Shown piece after piece: positions 6,541 to 6,871 of a stretch of 6,871 nucleotides of DNA. Numbering within the stretch: position 1 is the first letter of the stretch; each line of letters begins with the position of its first letter. Under the pieces are notes generated by a model, which was not told where the DNA came from, did no database searches, and saw only the letters and a list, made by a program, of their open reading frames with translations. The DNA is from Oscillospiraceae bacterium (lineage in GTDB: Bacteria > Bacillota > Clostridia > Oscillospirales > Ruminococcaceae), in NCBI GenBank assembly GCA_019420135.1, contig JAHZHS010000115.1:1-6871 (forward strand). Reading direction: 5' to 3'. The position numbers and the translations under genes are program-made.

Positions 6541-6554
6541 GATTGAAAAAGCAA
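6526..6554 (-). promoter_or_regulatory. Predicted sigma-70/SigA promoter of the glycan operon
   Basis: On the minus strand a TTGCTT box (6549-6554, three of six matches to consensus, including the important TTG) is followed after exactly 17 nt by a perfect TATAAT (6526-6531). Transcription would begin near 6519. The site lies in the only AT-rich gap of the window, directly upstream of the first gene and downstream of the hisH terminator. No TG extension is present before the -10 box. Confidence 0.72.
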
Positions 6555-6564
6555 TGCAGTCCGC

Positions 6565-6589
6565 TGAACAACTTTAGCCACAATGTTCA
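6565..6589. repeat. Inverted repeat upstream of the -35 box
   Basis: TGAACA (6565-6570) and TGTTCA (6584-6589) form a 6 bp inverted repeat with a 13 bp spacer. It ends 10 bp upstream of the predicted -35 box, a usual position for an activator. Six-base arms can occur by chance, so this is a weak call. Confidence 0.25.
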
Positions 6590-6640
6590 AACATTTTTAT
6601 TTATCCCCCCGCCGGGCCCCGGGGAAAATCCAGCTTTTGC

Positions 6641-6694
6641 ACAACAAAAGGAACCGGTATCCCCCGCCTAACGGCAGCCGGGGATACCGGTTCC
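6641..6694 (-). terminator. Intrinsic terminator of the hisH transcript
   Basis: A perfect 15 bp stem (6680-6694 pairing with 6650-6664) with a 15 nt loop is followed on the minus strand by the T-rich tail TTTTGTTGT (6641-6649). It starts 31 nt after the hisH stop codon. It separates the histidine gene from the glycan operon, which must then have its own promoter. Confidence 0.88.
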
Positions 6695-6725
6695 TGAAAT
6701 GATTCCCAGATTCTGTTTTCCGGCA

Positions 6726-6871
6726 TCAGTGCTGTTCGCACATCCGCAGATAGCCCTCGATGATGGACAGCCCCACCGGCCCCGACTTTTCGGGGTGGAA
6801 CTGGGTGCCGTAGACATTGCCGTGGGCCACCGCCGCACAGATGCGGCGTCCGCCGTAGACGGTATCGGCCA
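6726..6871 (-). CDS. hisH: Imidazole glycerol phosphate synthase subunit HisH (C-terminal part; runs off right edge)
   Basis: The last 47 residues are present and end with a TGA at 6726-6728. They include NVYGTQFHPEKSGPVGLSI (residues 18-36 of the fragment), the classical glutaminase C-terminal signature. H25 and E27 of the fragment are the histidine and glutamate of the Cys-His-Glu triad. The KSGPVGL wording is typical of HisH rather than of other class I glutamine amidotransferases. HisH releases ammonia from glutamine and passes it to HisF to form imidazole glycerol phosphate and AICAR in histidine biosynthesis. The catalytic cysteine lies outside the window. hisH is normally followed by hisA or hisF, but here a terminator follows directly, so it ends its transcription unit. 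Confidence 0.9.
   Translation of the reverse strand, partial: ADTVYGGRRICAAVAHGNVYGTQFHPEKSGPVGLSIIEGYLRMCEQH

Noticed and set aside
6605..6624. GC-rich palindromic stretch near the hisH terminator
   Set aside because: The stem is about 5 bp with no T tract at the right place. It looks like chance self-complementarity in a run of C and G.
4581..6671. A 696-codon open frame on the plus strand
   Set aside because: It is antisense to the isomerase-like and epimerase-like genes and runs on through the promoter region and into the terminator hairpin. The translation shows no motifs; it is a composition artefact.

Overview
The window is GC-rich bacterial DNA in which every gene I can support lies on the minus strand, so the reading order runs from high to low coordinates. 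Strong AGGAGG-type ribosome binding sites, start/stop overlaps of the ATGA type and the protein style suggest a GC-rich gut member of the Bacillota, in the Oscillospiraceae/Ruminococcaceae neighbourhood (Faecalibacterium, Gemmiger and Subdoligranulum are examples). This placement is inferred from style, not from a marker gene.

Layout, in transcription order. At the right edge is the 3' end of hisH (histidine biosynthesis). It is followed by a strong intrinsic terminator at 6641-6694 that closes that unit. Next comes an AT-rich promoter region, with a perfect TATAAT at 6526-6531 and short repeats around it, and a leader of about 140 nt. Six tightly packed genes follow: an NAD-dependent epimerase/dehydratase-like protein (5448-6380), a TIM-barrel sugar phosphate isomerase/epimerase-like protein (4653-5444), a soluble DPM1-like family 2 glycosyltransferase (3856-4656), a FAD-dependent oxidoreductase of the DAO type with a cysteine cluster (2719-3837), a GtrB-like family 2 glycosyltransferase with two C-terminal membrane helices (1808-2722), and a multi-pass membrane protein that looks like a GT-C glycosyltransferase (64-1767). 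A BaiN/HI0933-type flavoprotein starts inside the end of the last gene and runs off the left edge.

How they may work together. The gaps are -4, 3, 18, -4 and 40 nt, and a 14 nt overlap leads into the flavoprotein gene, so co-transcription is very likely. The combination of sugar-modifying enzymes, two family 2 glycosyltransferases and a GT-C-like membrane protein suggests a pathway that makes an unusual sugar or sugar-like group. That group could be loaded on a polyprenyl-phosphate carrier and transferred outside the membrane to a surface glycan or protein. No flippase, polymerase or export gene is visible, and I do not recognise the cluster as a named system. The product is therefore unknown. 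No RNA genes, CRISPR arrays, insertion sequences or attachment sites were seen.
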